A DNA stretch of 64,000 bases from Gadus chalcogrammus (lineage: Eukaryota > Chordata > Actinopteri > Gadiformes > Gadidae). The number at the start of each line of letters is the position of its first letter. Positions within the stretch are counted from its first letter, which is position 1. Under the pieces are notes generated by a model. That model saw nothing but the letters and a program-made list of their open reading frames with translations. It was not told the origin of the DNA and ran no database searches. The stretch is taken from NCBI RefSeq assembly GCF_026213295.1, contig NC_079432.1, positions 9,158,392 to 9,222,391 on the forward strand. The letters are read 5' to 3'. Shown here piece after piece: positions 49,936-63,465 of this stretch. Made by a program: the position numbers and the translations under genes.

Positions 49936-51907
49936 ACAGTAACATTCCCCATTGCTCGATGGATCTCTACTACAGCAAAAACCTCTTTCTTTTTAGTTGA
50001 ACTCAAACTGCCTTGATACATTTCTCCTTCTCCTCGTGTCATCACTACTGTGTGAAACCATCTCTTTGGCTCTCCTCCCGTCTCTCTTCCTAGAGAGCAT
50101 TCCTTTTTCCTTAAAGAACATGAAAGGAGAAATGTCCTTCGTGCCACAGGACACAAAGACTAGGAAGCGGGAGAAAGAGAGATAAAAGATATACTGCCCC
50201 GGTTTGCACATTGTATTTACCACCAGTGTTGAAGCTGGTCCTATCGATTGTGCTTCTATAATAAAACATACGTAGGCCTGGCCGTAGGCGTCGAGGCGTC
50301 TCCATCTTTATTCATTTGCTGCGCGGCTTTGCCCAGCGACATCCCCAACACACCTTCTGTCATCGGATACTCCCTCATTACACACACAAACACACAATTC
50401 CTGCTTGATTTACACATCTGCAACCTCCCAGCCAAACAAACAAGTACACAACACACACATCCCTCCTTCCCTCCACTCTCCAATCCTGTTTACCGCAAAT
50501 GGGCGCACAGTGTCCAGGTTTGCGTGACAAAGAGTGTTCGATAGCAATCCAATGAATCAGTATAAGTGCAGAGGCTTGCCTATCTATTTATCAGCACCCG
50601 CCCCCTCTGCTCTGTCCGTACAGGAGCTGAGAATGCATATTGAGCTGCCGTTCTCCCTCTATTTCATGCTCGACCGGCTCAGGGGCTAATGAGTGGAGTT
50701 AGCGTCTCAGCGTAACGCTAGGCAGCGGTGTGATCGAAGAACCACTAATTCCTTTAAGATTAGTACTGGAACCGCATTACCGGGAAAAGCCGGCTAATGG
50801 TGTTGTTTGAAAAAGATTAAATACGATTAAATGAATTGAAAATAGATGAATGCAATGTGTTTGAGCCGTGGCTACTATTGCCACTATTACTGCTACTGCT
50901 AAAATAATTGGAAAAAACGATCATTGTTTTGTAAAACATCAGTGTTAATACGATGTATCTGTACCACAAAAACAGGGCAGAATAATTAGTAGCATTTTAT
51001 AAAAAGTTTGAAGATTAAAATCCCAAAATACCAAGTATATGAATCAAATGTGATTAAGACTAATATCATATCATCTCTTTTTAGTGAAAACATTCATAGA
51101 AAGTCTGGTCGTATTATGGCTAATGAACGCTAAAAACATTTCAGAAATATAATTGGACGTAACACGGTTTAACCCCACTAAACCAGCATAAGCCAGGTTC
51201 AATTTGTTATCATTTGATTAAATCATGGTTTTCTCACAGTAATATCAAACCCATACACACTTTCCCAGCTGCTAAGCAAAGCCACCACACCAGGCAATTA
51301 GACGACCCCCACTTCAATGAAAAAAAACACATGAAATCCAATCAAGTTAGCGTGTTTCTCCATGGGTTTCTCATCATTACACGCCACATACAGACTCATA
51401 TCTGCCATAGACAATGCTGCCCATTCAAGAGCCCAGATCCAGGGCCCTCGGTCAATTATCCCAGACATATCCTGCGTGCACCGCGACGCGTCGATCATGA
51501 CTTTCATAAATGGGAAATTGCACCAGCATCCCAGTGCCGTACATGACGTTAATAGGGCGACACCCATTTCGGCTCCCTCTTGCTGGCTTCTTAGATGCAT
51601 GTTGCGTGTGTGGGACCAGATGTGGCGAGAGACGATTCCCCCGATGCGCTTTATAATTTCTTTCTTGTGTTTGTGCGGGAGGAAGCCATCTGCTCAGTGT
51701 AATTTCCGACGAGAACGTACAGGGGAATAATGCAGAGTGAGGTAGCAATCCCCGTTGGAACGTGGCCTGTGCTGTGTCTGTGTTTGTGAGCGTGCTCTGT
51801 TCTGTTTCTGCCGCGACGCCACAGAAATCAGCAGAGCACTTTGATGACAAATACAAACACGGCTCACATCCACAGAGTCACAGCCGGGGTCTGTGTTTAC
51901 CGTTCAG
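49936..51907. other. Repeat-poor stretch, no gene recognised
   Basis: About 2 kb almost without simple repeats. The segment 50680-50800 keeps CpG and GCTAAT/ATTAGT motifs. It may be conserved non-coding DNA, but nothing here proves function. Confidence 0.45.
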
Positions 51908-52095
51908 ACATTTAGCAGACGCTTGTATGCAGAGCCCTTTTTTAATGGCCGTCTCAGATGCACGCCATTAATGCACATTTAGGTTAATGCTGAACACGCA
52001 TCGTGGTTAGCCTACCAGTGGGCCTGCAGGTAGGATGCGAAAATTGGGCTTCTAATCCAGGACCTTTTGGCTAGGAGTCAAACATCCACTAGACT
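51908..52095 (-). mobile_element. SINE copy with tRNA-like head and GTCTGCTAAATG tail
   Basis: Read on the minus strand it begins AGTGGATGTTTGACTCCTAG and CCAAAAGGTCCTGGATT (tRNA-like head with a damaged B box). It ends ATACAAGCGTCTGCTAAATG near 51908. Length is about 190 bp. Head and tail in the right order make this the clearest complete member of the small SINE family in the window. Confidence 0.65.
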
Positions 52096-52097
52096 TT

Positions 52098-52120
52098 CCT
52101 GATGATGATGATGATGATGA
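52098..52120. repeat. Short (GAT)n
   Basis: Seven GAT units with a TTAA interruption after them. Confidence 0.9.
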
Positions 52121-52300
52121 TTAAGATGATTAGACCCATGAGGCTTTGCATGTGAAGTTGCTGTACGTTACGAAAGAGGGGAGGGACTTTAAAATCAACC
52201 AGGTCCCTGTCAGGATTATAACGCGTTGATTCATCGCCACGGCAACCCAAGAAGAAGAATGTAAAGTTTATGGGGGTTGGGGGGAGTGGGGGGGAGATGC

Positions 52301-52404
<104 letters not shown>

Positions 52405-52474
52405 TGTGGGGGTGGTGACGGCGGGAGAGTGGGTGGGTGTGTGGACAGGGATTGTGGGGGCGGAGAGGCGATGT

Positions 52475-52972
52475 GTGTGTGTGTGTGTTGTATGTCTTTG
52501 TATGAATAACTGGGTGTATGATGTCTGCCAGAGTGTGTGTGTGTCAACGTGTGTGTGTGTGTGTGTGTGTTTGACTTGCCGGCGTGCGCCCGCTCCTCAG
52601 AAGGATGACAGCGGCGCCTTGGGCCGCAGAAGGTCCGGCGCTGCATTCCAACACTCGGTTAATCGAGTATCTGCCCGTCATGGCCGCCATGATTGATGAC
52701 ATAATTACAGAAGGGCCGTTTGATGGAGGGAGATGCCTGCCCATCCCCAGCCCCTGCACAGCCCCCCCCCCCCGCCCCCAGCCCCGCCGTCTGGCTGGCC
52801 TTTGAGGGGACATGCGGACGGGGCTCCCAGGGGCTCTGGTCTGTCACGAAGCCATCGTCTAGGCGACAACGATGAGCGTGTGTGCACGTGTGTGTCCGTG
52901 TGTCTGCAGATGATGGTGAGAGTGAGTGTGTGTGACGGCATGAGTAGGTGGGGGCACGGGTGTTGGCATGTG

Positions 52973-53014
<42 letters not shown>

Positions 53015-53175
53015 TTTGTGTGAGGGGTTCTTGTTTGCATAATTGTATTCCTCTCTCTATTCTCTCTGTGTGCGCACCCACCCATGCCAGTTTTGTAAAT
53101 GTGTAGAAGGAGCACACAGACATTTACGTTGGTGTGTGTGTGTGTGTGTGTGTGTCTGTCTGTGTGTGTGTTTAG
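52475..53175. repeat. Series of short GT arrays with C12 run
   Basis: GT runs at about 52473-52488, 52549-52570, 52976-53020 and 53131-53172, with GC-rich sequence between them and a C12 run at 52762-52773. Frames across are Cys/Val or Thr/His rich. Confidence 0.88.
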
Positions 53176-53639
53176 TTCCATGGTTTCTTAACAATGAGCA
53201 CAGCTCCACGCTCGGGGGAAACTGATTAAATTAAAGTGGCTCGCAGGCCATCGTGCCAAGGTCAGAGAGATGCCGTGCAAACGACTCTTGGCACCGAGTT
53301 TAGGAGCGAGCGTGGGGCCCACGACCGGCAGATGTGTGCGGTTTAGGGAGCGGGGGAAGCGGCGCGGCGTGGAACGGGGAAAATTGACTTGTCAGTGTTG
53401 ATTCTGCCGCCGGTGACTCTGGGAGAAAATGAACTTTCAACAATGGAACAATATGAGAGCCAGCGCTAACTTCCGCTCTGTGTAACGGCTAAAGGATTGC
53501 ACAGAGTGCGTTCTGTTCAAGGTTAGGTCACTGAAACATTCTGGAAATAATAATAGAACATTACTTTAAATATGCATGCATGTATGTTCAATAATAATAA
53601 AATATATATCTATAATATATAAAAAAAATCTCCCACTCA
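53176..53639. other. No recognised feature
   Basis: GC-rich at 53260-53420, then AT-rich with ATAATAATAAAATATATAT at 53591-53610. No exon supported. Confidence 0.5.
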
Positions 53640-53885
53640 AGGTCGCTTCACAGATTCATGAACACACTAGGAGAAAGACAGCACAACGAGAAGTACAACG
53701 CAAATAAAATCAATAAATAATATATACAGAGGGTCTATGCAGTGGTTGAAGAGGAGAAGTGTTCTTGAAACAGAAGCTCTTGAGATGATCTTTAAAGAGA
53801 GGGAAGGAGGGACAGTCACGGAGGGAATGATGAAGGGAATTCCTCAATCCAAAGGGAGTTTGGGGGCCGGGGCTGGTTTCTACAT
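53640..53885 (+). mobile_element. Possible retroposon fragment
   Basis: The order AAGGTCGCTTCACAG, GTTCTTGAAACAG, ACAGTCACGGAGGGAATG, GGGAATTCCTCAATCCAAAG resembles a fish retroposon body from memory. No ends or duplication were identified. Confidence 0.3.
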
Positions 53886-55014
53886 GCATAATGTCAAATG
53901 AATAACTTTAATAGTATCTAACCCTAGTATAATTTTTTAACATAATAGTAATATAAGCAGTAATGGAAGCCAAATTTTGTAACATGTCAAGTAGCTCGTA
54001 GATTAAAATGACCTGGATTTATCTGTATTCAATGTTGATCGCTCGTGATTTCAGTAATGTTATCAATAAAGTCCCATCCTATAACTGCTGGCCAGCCTGT
54101 ACCTCTTTCTTTGTTTACAAGAATCGTACTATCGACAACCCCTTACCCCTCCCACTCAGGTAACCCAGCCAGCAGAGCTATGCTAGGTCGTATCACACAG
54201 TTGCTGAGCCAGTTAGTATCACATATTTTTTACATCTCAGGTATTCTACTGTTCTTTGTAACCATTTCAATAATCTCTGAATCCATTGATTCATTGAAAC
54301 CATGGATTAAATGAAACCATATATTAAATGAAACCATTGATTAAGGCTTTGCCCAAAGAGCACCACTCCACCTTTAAACCTTCATAGGCTCACCGGTGGA
54401 TCCATTCACAACCACACCAGACAGTGAGTCACAGGAGAGCAGGGGAGGCTGTCGGGGAAGGTGTGTACGACAAAACTACCAGGGGTGGGATCCCGTCACC
54501 CTCCATCCAGCCTCTGTGTTCTCTGGCGTTCTCCACCGGGGACCTCGTTGGCTGTCATCCGTCCTCCGCGTTGGATCTCTTCCATGTCCCCCCCCCCCCC
54601 CCCGGAGGAAAAGGAGGAGGAGGAGGAGTAGCTCCGACCTCAGATCTGGCGGGCCGGGCCTGAGTGCCGTCAGATGCCCTCATCTGTAGCTCCGGTGGCG
54701 GCGGCGGCGGCATATGCTTAATTGGCAGTTTGAGCCCGGGTTCCGCTGTCCGCGTTCCAACTCATTAACGTGTAATGTGCGCCGTGCTCCTGGGGCCCCG
54801 GAGGGCCGTCCTCGCCCCGTCCAAAACATTTGGAGCAGTCATGAGCCATGCCTTCCCCAGCTGTGAGCCGGGAGAGGCGGGGATTAGCCCCGAGTCGCTA
54901 GTCAGCGCGTCCGTGATCGCGCTGCTATTCCCCGGCCTCTGATCTCGGGTTTAATCGCTGCTTCCTGTTTTGAGAGTGTGAGAGGGACTTCGGGAGGAAG
55001 AGGCAGCAGAGAGC

Positions 55015-55018
<4 letters not shown>
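53886..55018. other. No gene; GC-rich patch with (GGC)n
   Basis: A C16 run at 54588-54603, GGAGGAGGAGG at 54613-54630 and GGCGGCGGCGGCGGC at 54696-54710 lie in a GC-rich, CpG-containing section (54560-54950). This could be a CpG island or simply a GC-rich repeat patch. No supported exon. Confidence 0.45.

Positions 55019-55041
<23 letters not shown>
55017..55041. repeat. (AG)12
   Basis: Short perfect AG array. Confidence 0.93.
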
Positions 55042-55045
<4 letters not shown>

Positions 55046-55319
55046 TGGGGAAGGGATTATGCTGCTGCCTTGAATAGCCATTGAAGGCACGACGGGGGTC
55101 TGTGTGTCACCTGCGAAGGCCCACACACCTCTGCAGAAATGTCATTAGAGGTAGTTGGCGTAGTGGGCGTACGCCCCCGCTCCGTCACCACCGCTGCCTT
55201 TTCCTCTTGATTCATGACAGAGGTTCGCATACGTATGCGTGTCCATTCGACCAACTGCCAGTGTAATAAACCTCTGTGTACCTACGCCCGGCATTCAATG
55301 ATGAAGTCTAGTTTGTCCT

Positions 55320-55800
55320 TAGGGAGGAGTGAGAGGGCCGAGAGGAATAGTGATAGTGCTGAGAATGACCGTAAGCGAGAGAGTGAGGGTAGGTTGAGAG
55401 GGTGTGAGTGCTGAGAGTGCATGAGAGTGTGGAGAGAGTGAGACAGGCGAGAGGGTGGCACTGAGTGGTCAGAGGGACAGTGGTCGGAGAGAGTGACAGT
55501 GAGAGAACAGTGAGAGAGTTAAAAGGGAGAGAGTGAGAGAGTTAAAAGGGAGAGAGTGAGAGTGCTACAGGAGGGAGAGTCTAAGGCCCAATCCCATTTC
55601 TACCCCTTACCCCTTCCCCTTACCCCTTCAAAACAAGGGGGAGGGGTAAGGGGTAGAAATTGGACTGGGCCTAAGAGTGAGAGTTGTGAGGGTGAGAGCA
55701 AGCGATTGAGGGATTGAGAGTGGTTAGAGTGAGAATCCCTGAGAGAGAATGACAGCTGTGAGAGTGAGAGAAAGCGATTGAGAGATTGAGAGTGGGAACA
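55320..55800. repeat. GAGAGTGAG-type purine minisatellite
   Basis: Repeated GAGAGTGAGAG motifs. A 26-bp unit with GAGAGTTAAAAGGGAGAGAG is tandem at about 55512-55563, and a GAGAGCAAGCGATTGAG unit near 55693 recurs near 55764, about 71 bp apart. The array is interrupted by the small transposon at 55585-55671. Confidence 0.85.
55585..55671. mobile_element. 87-bp hairpin MITE with TAA duplication
   Basis: The element is almost entirely an inverted repeat. The left arm starts GGCCCAATCCCATTTCTACC and contains CCTTACCCC; the right arm is its complement with few changes. TAA flanks both ends (55582-55584 and 55672-55674), a 3-bp target of the kind used by PIF/Harbinger elements (TWA). It is too short to encode anything. 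Confidence 0.8.
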
Positions 55801-57750
55801 GCTTGTTTGACGGGTCTGGTTAATTCAGGGACACTCACTCACACACCCCACTGTACATCTCTAATGCATCATTCATCTCCTCTAATGCCTCCGCACTCTG
55901 CTTTTATGGTCTGGAAATAGAGAAATCAATTCATAACGTCTGACTTTGCCTGCACTCTGGGGGGAAAAGTAGGCTCTCTAATGAGCTCAGAGTCTGAGTT
56001 GTCTGAGTTGTTTGTTTTGGTCGGCGAGGATTTGTTCCCTCTAATACGAATCAGAGCTTTACCAGACATCAAAATGGAGGAACGGGCACCGGCTCTTTTC
56101 ATGTGTTTCAAGCATAATTTGTTCTTTCCGTTGTTTGTTTGACAGTCAAAGCGAGCAGTGAATATTTATATTGGTTACTGATGCTCGGGTTTCCGCAGTG
56201 AACTCTGTGGCCTCTGTAAAAATCGCCAAAACAAATAAACTCGTAAATAAATAAATAAAGGGTATAATTGTAGTATAATTGTCCCGTCTCAACAGAGCTG
56301 AATCGATGTGAATGCCTTGCAGTGCTTTAGCTTCTGGTTGCTACGGTGATTACACGTATATCCTTAAGTATGCTGTTGTCCACTGATAGAATACGATAAG
56401 CGTGGCAGCACCAATACTTTTCATTAGTGGAATGCTGATTGTGTTTAGTACTTCTGGAGGAGTGCGGCGAGTGAAATCAACAGTGACAATGCTGGAATCA
56501 ATTGAAAATATCCAATTAAAATCTATAAAAAAAAAAAAGAATGATACAAGTAGGCTCTCTCGGTGGGAATTGATGCGTGGTGACATTGTCTCGTAGATAT
56601 GTCGAGCATAAACCAGGCGGTAGGTTTTTTGGTGCTGTGTTCTTCATCCAAACCTTCCTATGTTTCCTATGACATGTAAACTTATATATGCTGGAGAAAA
56701 ACCTAGGCTGCAATATTGTTTTATATAAGGTTTCCCCTCCTACTGAAGCTGTACATTGAAAGGAATGTATCTCCCAATGGGCTTGAACGCCCCCCCCCTC
56801 CCCCCCATACAGGAATGGCAACACACACACACACAAAAACACATCTTCCTACGTTCTGTGTATTGCTGGGACATAGCGACCCACAAGGGAGGTCACACCA
56901 TGCATTATATCCGTGGTGAACACATACTCGGCTTGACATTTAATACACAGAACACATTTTTGTATTTCCTTCCTCATTTTTCTCTCCCTCTCCCTTTTCA
57001 AAGTGCGTCTCAATGTGTGTGTGTGTCCGTCGTGTGTGTCTGTGTGGGTGTTTGTGTCGGCGACCTTTGCTATCCATCAGCGCCTTCATGCGTTACCGTG
57101 CCACACCAGATGGGGACAGACCTCTTTTTTGTAGTCAAGGTTACAGCTGCTCCTTCCCACCTGCTTCTGTGAACCCCACGACCCCATGACCCCCCCCCCC
57201 CCCCCCACATATGGAGTGCTTTCCCCCCCCCTCCCCTCCTCCTCCTCCAGGGGAGACCACAGTTAAAGTGAAATCTTTCCCGGTCTTTTGCAGGTTACTT
57301 TTCCCTTCATACAGGTGGCGGGCACATTTGTTAAAGTCGAGGGTGGGGGGGGGGGGGGCTTACATGAAGTCTAGCCATGCGTGACGTTTTCATTAGCGAC
57401 AACTTTAGTTTACAGGCTGAACCTGTAAACGAACACACACACACAAACACGCACGCACACGCAAGCAAATGCTACACCGCAGGTTGTTATTGCTTTTTTG
57501 CATCCATAAACATCCTGCTTAATTTAAAAGTGACGCAGGTCTTCACGGAACAGCGGGCCGGATGTATGTCGCTGTGTAGAGTTTTTAACACCACCTCTGG
57601 GATGATTCCCCCTATAGTGCTGCCGCATAGTGTGGGGCGGAACAACTCTGCCGTGATCACACCCTTATTAAAACCTAATTAAACCCAGAAATACAAGAAA
57701 GACAAAAAAGCCAACTAACTATTCGGAGTACTAAGCTATATTCCCTACAG

Positions 57751-57752
<2 letters not shown>
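55801..57752. other. No gene; several homopolymers
   Basis: About 1.95 kb unassigned. It holds A12 at 56527-56538, a CA patch at 56820-56834, GT patches at 57015-57050, C16 at 57191-57206 and G14 at 57345-57358. Confidence 0.5.

Positions 57753-57830
<78 letters not shown>
57753..57830. repeat. (CT)39 microsatellite
   Basis: Perfect CT array followed by CCCCCC. Confidence 0.96.
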
Positions 57831-57832
<2 letters not shown>

Positions 57833-59236
57833 CCCCTCGGATAAAAGTATGTATATATATATAGAGGAAAATGTGGGCCTCAGTTTATATTCCTTGTACT
57901 CGTATGCTCATTAACTGCTTGAAACTGCTCTTTTTAATTGGATCTATAAAGTGTTTTATCAAAGAACTGAACGCGCGAGCGCTCCTGAATCCCAACCCTG
58001 GTTAAATCGAACAGCGCTTACTAATCATAGTCGGTAATTTCTACAAAAATGTTTTCATGTTTTATTTCACTCCTCTTTACCATCTTTAAAATAAAACAAA
58101 AATGGTAAAAAAAAAAAAAAGTAGAAGAATGAGCGAAAAATGAACTAGACTTAACGACTCGATTGCTGGCTGGTAAATCATGAATAACCTGTAAAAAGAA
58201 ACAAGTGAAGATTTACCTAGTGATGTGTAAAACAGGATGTCCTGGACATGAAAAGAGATGGACGGGCCGGCAGGGGATTATCCAGGCTGGATTGGACTCC
58301 GCTAAGAGAAAGGAACAGGCCTCTGGGCTGTAATGGTAAATTACTTTCTCTTGCCTTGAAGTCCTCAAGCCTCCTGCGACCCTCCAGGGTGCGCTCACTT
58401 TATTTACCAGGGCGCGGTTTAGAAGACAAAACTAGTCCAGAGGAGTCTACAACCAGAGCTCAAAGGGGTTTGAGGGACAGATGTTTGTCTAACATTGTGA
58501 AAATGCGTCTATTGATGTCCATATGCGTGCCTGGAGTTCTTTATGTTGTTTAAAGAACTCCAGCCAATCATACTCAATAACTGAGCGACGCTCTTGCTCT
58601 CTTAGTTTTCACCGAACCCTGCTGGAAGCAAAAACACGCCTCCTCCTCTACTGGAGCCTTCCCTGCACATTCTGTTCTACCCCGCTTAAAAAGCAGTTTC
58701 CGTCGATTTCTACATTCTAAAATTATGCTGACTGCGGCATTGCCTCCCCCTCCTTCTGATTGGTCCTTTTCATTTCTGGGAGAGACTTCCAACGGCCTCG
58801 AGGCAAGAACTGATCCGCAGAGAGAGAGAAACAGAGTGTGAACTCGCAAGATCAGGCTGGTCTCCAGGGCCATTTGATCTCCCTGGGGGGGTGACGGAAC
58901 GACCGCGGCTGTGGACAGGTTCCGCCCGCAGGTTTCATGTACACAATGCAAGGTGTCATCAGCATAGCGGCCATGCCCCGGTACGGTCTGCGCCATAATC
59001 CTGCCCGAGGGGAGCACTTGGAGGGGGGCTCTTACTCGGTGTGCTGGGCATCAGTGGAGGGGAGGGCGCAGCAATTGCTTTGCATTTGTGAGCGCTCACG
59101 TCGCTCTGGTTCTGGACTGGAGCTACTTCAGTAACGGTCCGGCTGCCCTCTTCCTGCGATTGAGGTTGTTCCTCTATCTTTTGTGCGTGTGTGAGCGTGT
59201 GTGCGTTTGCATGAGTATGTTTGTGGCTTAGGGTGC
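57831..59236. other. No recognised gene
   Basis: About 1.4 kb unassigned, with A14 at 58107-58120. A frame at 58937-59134 follows a CCCGCAG acceptor-like site and has balanced composition (GSYSVCWASVEGRAQQLLCI), but nothing else supports it. Confidence 0.45.
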
Positions 59237-59406
59237 AGGGTAGTCTGGGGGTTAGGGTCCGTCACTGTAGTCTCCGGTCCGCGAGCCTAGTTCTCATCGG
59301 GGACCCGAGACGTCCCGCCTCACCCGACGTGCTTCCGGAACATCTTTATAGTGTTTCCAGTATGAGCCGCAGCCTGCTTTGCATAAAGATGTCTCCTAAA
59401 TCATGA
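59237..59406 (+). mobile_element. Diverged SINE copy
   Basis: The 5' part GTCTGGGGGTTAGGGTCCGT resembles the A-box half of the tRNA-like head seen at 47587-47643. The 3' end GCATAAAGATGTCTCCTAAAT resembles the ATAAAAGCGTCTGCTAAAT tail. Both are diverged, but order and distance (about 170 bp) fit the family. Confidence 0.45.
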
Positions 59407-60217
59407 AGACGTAACTTCTCGCCACGTGTTAGGTTCATGCTGTCAGTTTTCCCTAACATGAAACCATGTTAGCAGCCTCTAACCCCCTGATCAGCGTCAG
59501 CGTGAGCCGTCAGACCCACTACTCATTTGCACCGTGCTCGCTCTCATATTAAATTCATTGTCAAGATCACAGCACATCACGCACTTGCATACTTCCTTTT
59601 CCTAGTAAGACGTGCATAGTTAAGACAGGCAGGCCCGCTAATATATGAATGAACTGCTAGACAGACAGATGGGTGGAGATTGGTAGATGCGTGCGTACCC
59701 AACCCTGTTTACTTAACTTAATACATCCAACGGAAGGGATATTTAAACTTAAAAGGAAACCACTAGAAACGGAAGGACAGCCTGGACTTCACTCTCTTCC
59801 CCCTTTTCCTTGAAAAACTATTTTACCCTTGAACTATAATTTTCACTCACTCTGCAGCTCCCAGAACCAGCCTGTTTCCAGAATGTTCCTCTTAAGGCGT
59901 CCATTTGAGTACACGCTAGCCCGGTGGGCGCGAGAGCGCCGTAATGACCTTAATTGATTTGGCCTCTCTCTCTACCTTGTGCTCCACCACTCGGTGCCCG
60001 GGGAGGAAGGGCAGACGCATCAAACGGCACCGCCGCCGCCGTTCACATTAGTTCGGAAGTGGTGTGAAAGGCAAAAGGCACGGCGCTTCATTCATATTCA
60101 TCGCTCTGTTAAACGTGCGAGGAAGACGTCCAGGAAAAACTGGGAAAAGGACCAAATCGAAAGCTTTCCGATTGGTTGGTTCATTATGTTTTCACAAAGG
60201 TCGCAGTCCGAAAAATC

Positions 60218-60221
<4 letters not shown>
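59407..60221. other. No recognised feature
   Basis: About 800 bp unassigned. Moderately GC-rich around 59930-60150 with CCGCCGCCG at 60030-60040. Confidence 0.5.

Positions 60222-60253
<32 letters not shown>
60222..60253. repeat. (AT)15 microsatellite
   Basis: Perfect AT alternation of about 31 bp. Confidence 0.95.
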
Positions 60254-61353
<1,100 letters not shown>

Positions 61354-61364
61354 AACAAACACAC

Positions 61365-63359
61365 ACTCAACAACCAGTTCTCAGAGGCTTCATAAAATGC
61401 ATGTCTGAAAAACACTAATATGGGCCATTTTAAATCCCATGGCTCTTTTATTTGCAAAAAGCTTCACTTAAGTATTTACATTTTGTGCAAAAACATTTAA
61501 AGGTTTTCAAGGACTTTACATTGTAAGTTCAACCTCAAGGCACATACATGGAACAACACCAATATTTCTTTATGAGAACAAAAAAAAGTTACTTTGGCGC
61601 CTTGGAAAAACTCCTCTGAATAGTTACCGCAATACGCAGATGTCTTAATAATATTCCAGGATGATTTATCACCCCAAACACTACCACATTTCATGCAACC
61701 TCTGTCTGTGGGTCTGACTGCTTCTTTTCATGTCTTGGACATTGTTCCTGTTTGATTGACTGATTATATTTTGGCCGTGTATGCCGATTGTTGGAGGTAA
61801 AAGGGTAGAATGCGTTGCTCGACTCGGGGGAATGCATAACCTTTATTTGAATTGGCCAGTTATCAAAATCCTGCTTACCTACCGCTCACCAGAAACAAGG
61901 TCAAGAAAAAGGAAATAACATGCGAAAATCGTTGAATAAAAGCTGATCACTAGCGGCCTATGCAATGGATGGTTTTTGCCTTAAGAAAAAGTTAAACATG
62001 AGCGAGTCTGCTTTAAAAAAAAAGATGACTTTAAACGTCTTACATTTCGTCCACGTGAACACTTTATCTAAGTTGACCTCTCAGTCATTAAACATAATTA
62101 TTTAAAACGTGAATCAATGAGCTATAAGGGGGAAGGATTAGTTCTCGGGCACCCTGATAAAAGTAATAAACGGCCTGTCTCAGATGGGAATACGTTTTGT
62201 GTAATTCCATTGGTCACGGCACCACAACCATGTTCTCTCACCGCACAGAGTGGAAATGAAGAGTAATGTTTCCTGTGAAAGAAGCCGCCGAGCTATTCCT
62301 CAGACCGCCCCAATCGTTAGCCTCACACCGCTCTGAGAGCACCAACAGTCAGTTAGGGCCGATCCTACTCTCTTTCTGTGGACTTTTTGCTTTTTTTCAT
62401 CGCTGCTAATACTGTTATTGTGGATGACGTCGGCGCAGCTTATCTCCAACCGAATACATGTGCTTTCTATCAGTTAAGTTGGTTGATTTCTTCCCTGCCC
62501 GTCTATATTTCTGCTTTTTTTTTGTTGGTTTACCACTATGAAGTCCTTGAAATAAATGCAGCTGCTTTTTCAATACTGCATAAAGTGTAAGGCAATTTCC
62601 TGTCTCCCTCCATCCCTCCCTCCCTCCCCCACCCCAAGAAAACAACAAAAATAAACATTCACTGATTGGTGAGATACATTGTAATAGTCTGAACTGACAT
62701 GTTTGGTCTGATTCAATTATCCAAAACACAAAGTGATTATTAAAAACAAAAATAAAAAAAACAACCACAACAGAAATTAAAGCTAAAGAAACAAAACGAA
62801 GAGTAAAGCTTCAGGTTTTTTCTGTTTTGGGATTATGGAAATGTGGTGATACGTTCCAAACGACACGCAACAGGAAGCGGTTATTATCGGATGCATAACC
62901 GGTCAGAACCTTGGTTTGTCAACGGGGCAACAGAGCAGTCGGTCATACCTCTGGTCGAAGCAGGTCAAGGTCAAGGAGAGGTCAGGCTAGGGTTGGGACG
63001 GACAGTACTGCATGGTGAAATCGACATTGGAAACCCAGACAGCGGAAAAATAATATTTAGACTCTATGCTGTGACCACAGGAGATGTGACTTGGCATGTG
63101 TTGATCGGGAAGTCAAATAGAGAAAAACCTATGCATACAGATTAGTCTGGATCGGAAATATTGCTCACATTCAAAACAGCTTATACGCAATACCCTCCAA
63201 CAAGGTTGAGAACGACACAGCTTGGCACAAATCACGTTCCGGCACTGATAAGCGCCACATTGCCACACCTACCATCGCAGTCTGGTTTGTTCTTCGATGA
63301 ACTTCATGTATATTTAAAATAAAATATATATTTTTAAATGCAGTTTGAGTACAATATTT
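61365..63359. other. Repeat-poor stretch, no gene recognised
   Basis: About 2 kb, AT-rich, almost without simple repeats except a CCCTCCATCCCTCCCTCC patch at 62606-62624. The plus frame 62843-63145 (100 codons) is the longest non-repetitive frame here but matches nothing I recognise. Confidence 0.45.
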
Positions 63360-63465
63360 GTGTCCGTCTCTCTCTCTCTCCCAAACTTTCTTCCTTCTCT
63401 CTCCTTCCCTCTCTCTTTTCCCTGCTCCCTCTTACTCACTCTCTCTCTCTCTCTCTCGCTCCCTA
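63360..63465. repeat. CT-rich degenerate tract
   Basis: CTCTCT runs with TTCCTT interruptions; a clean CT run at about 63439-63458. Confidence 0.85.

Noticed and set aside
62843..63145. 100-codon plus-strand frame
   Set aside because: No known domain, no start or splice context, and length within chance expectation for a window this size.
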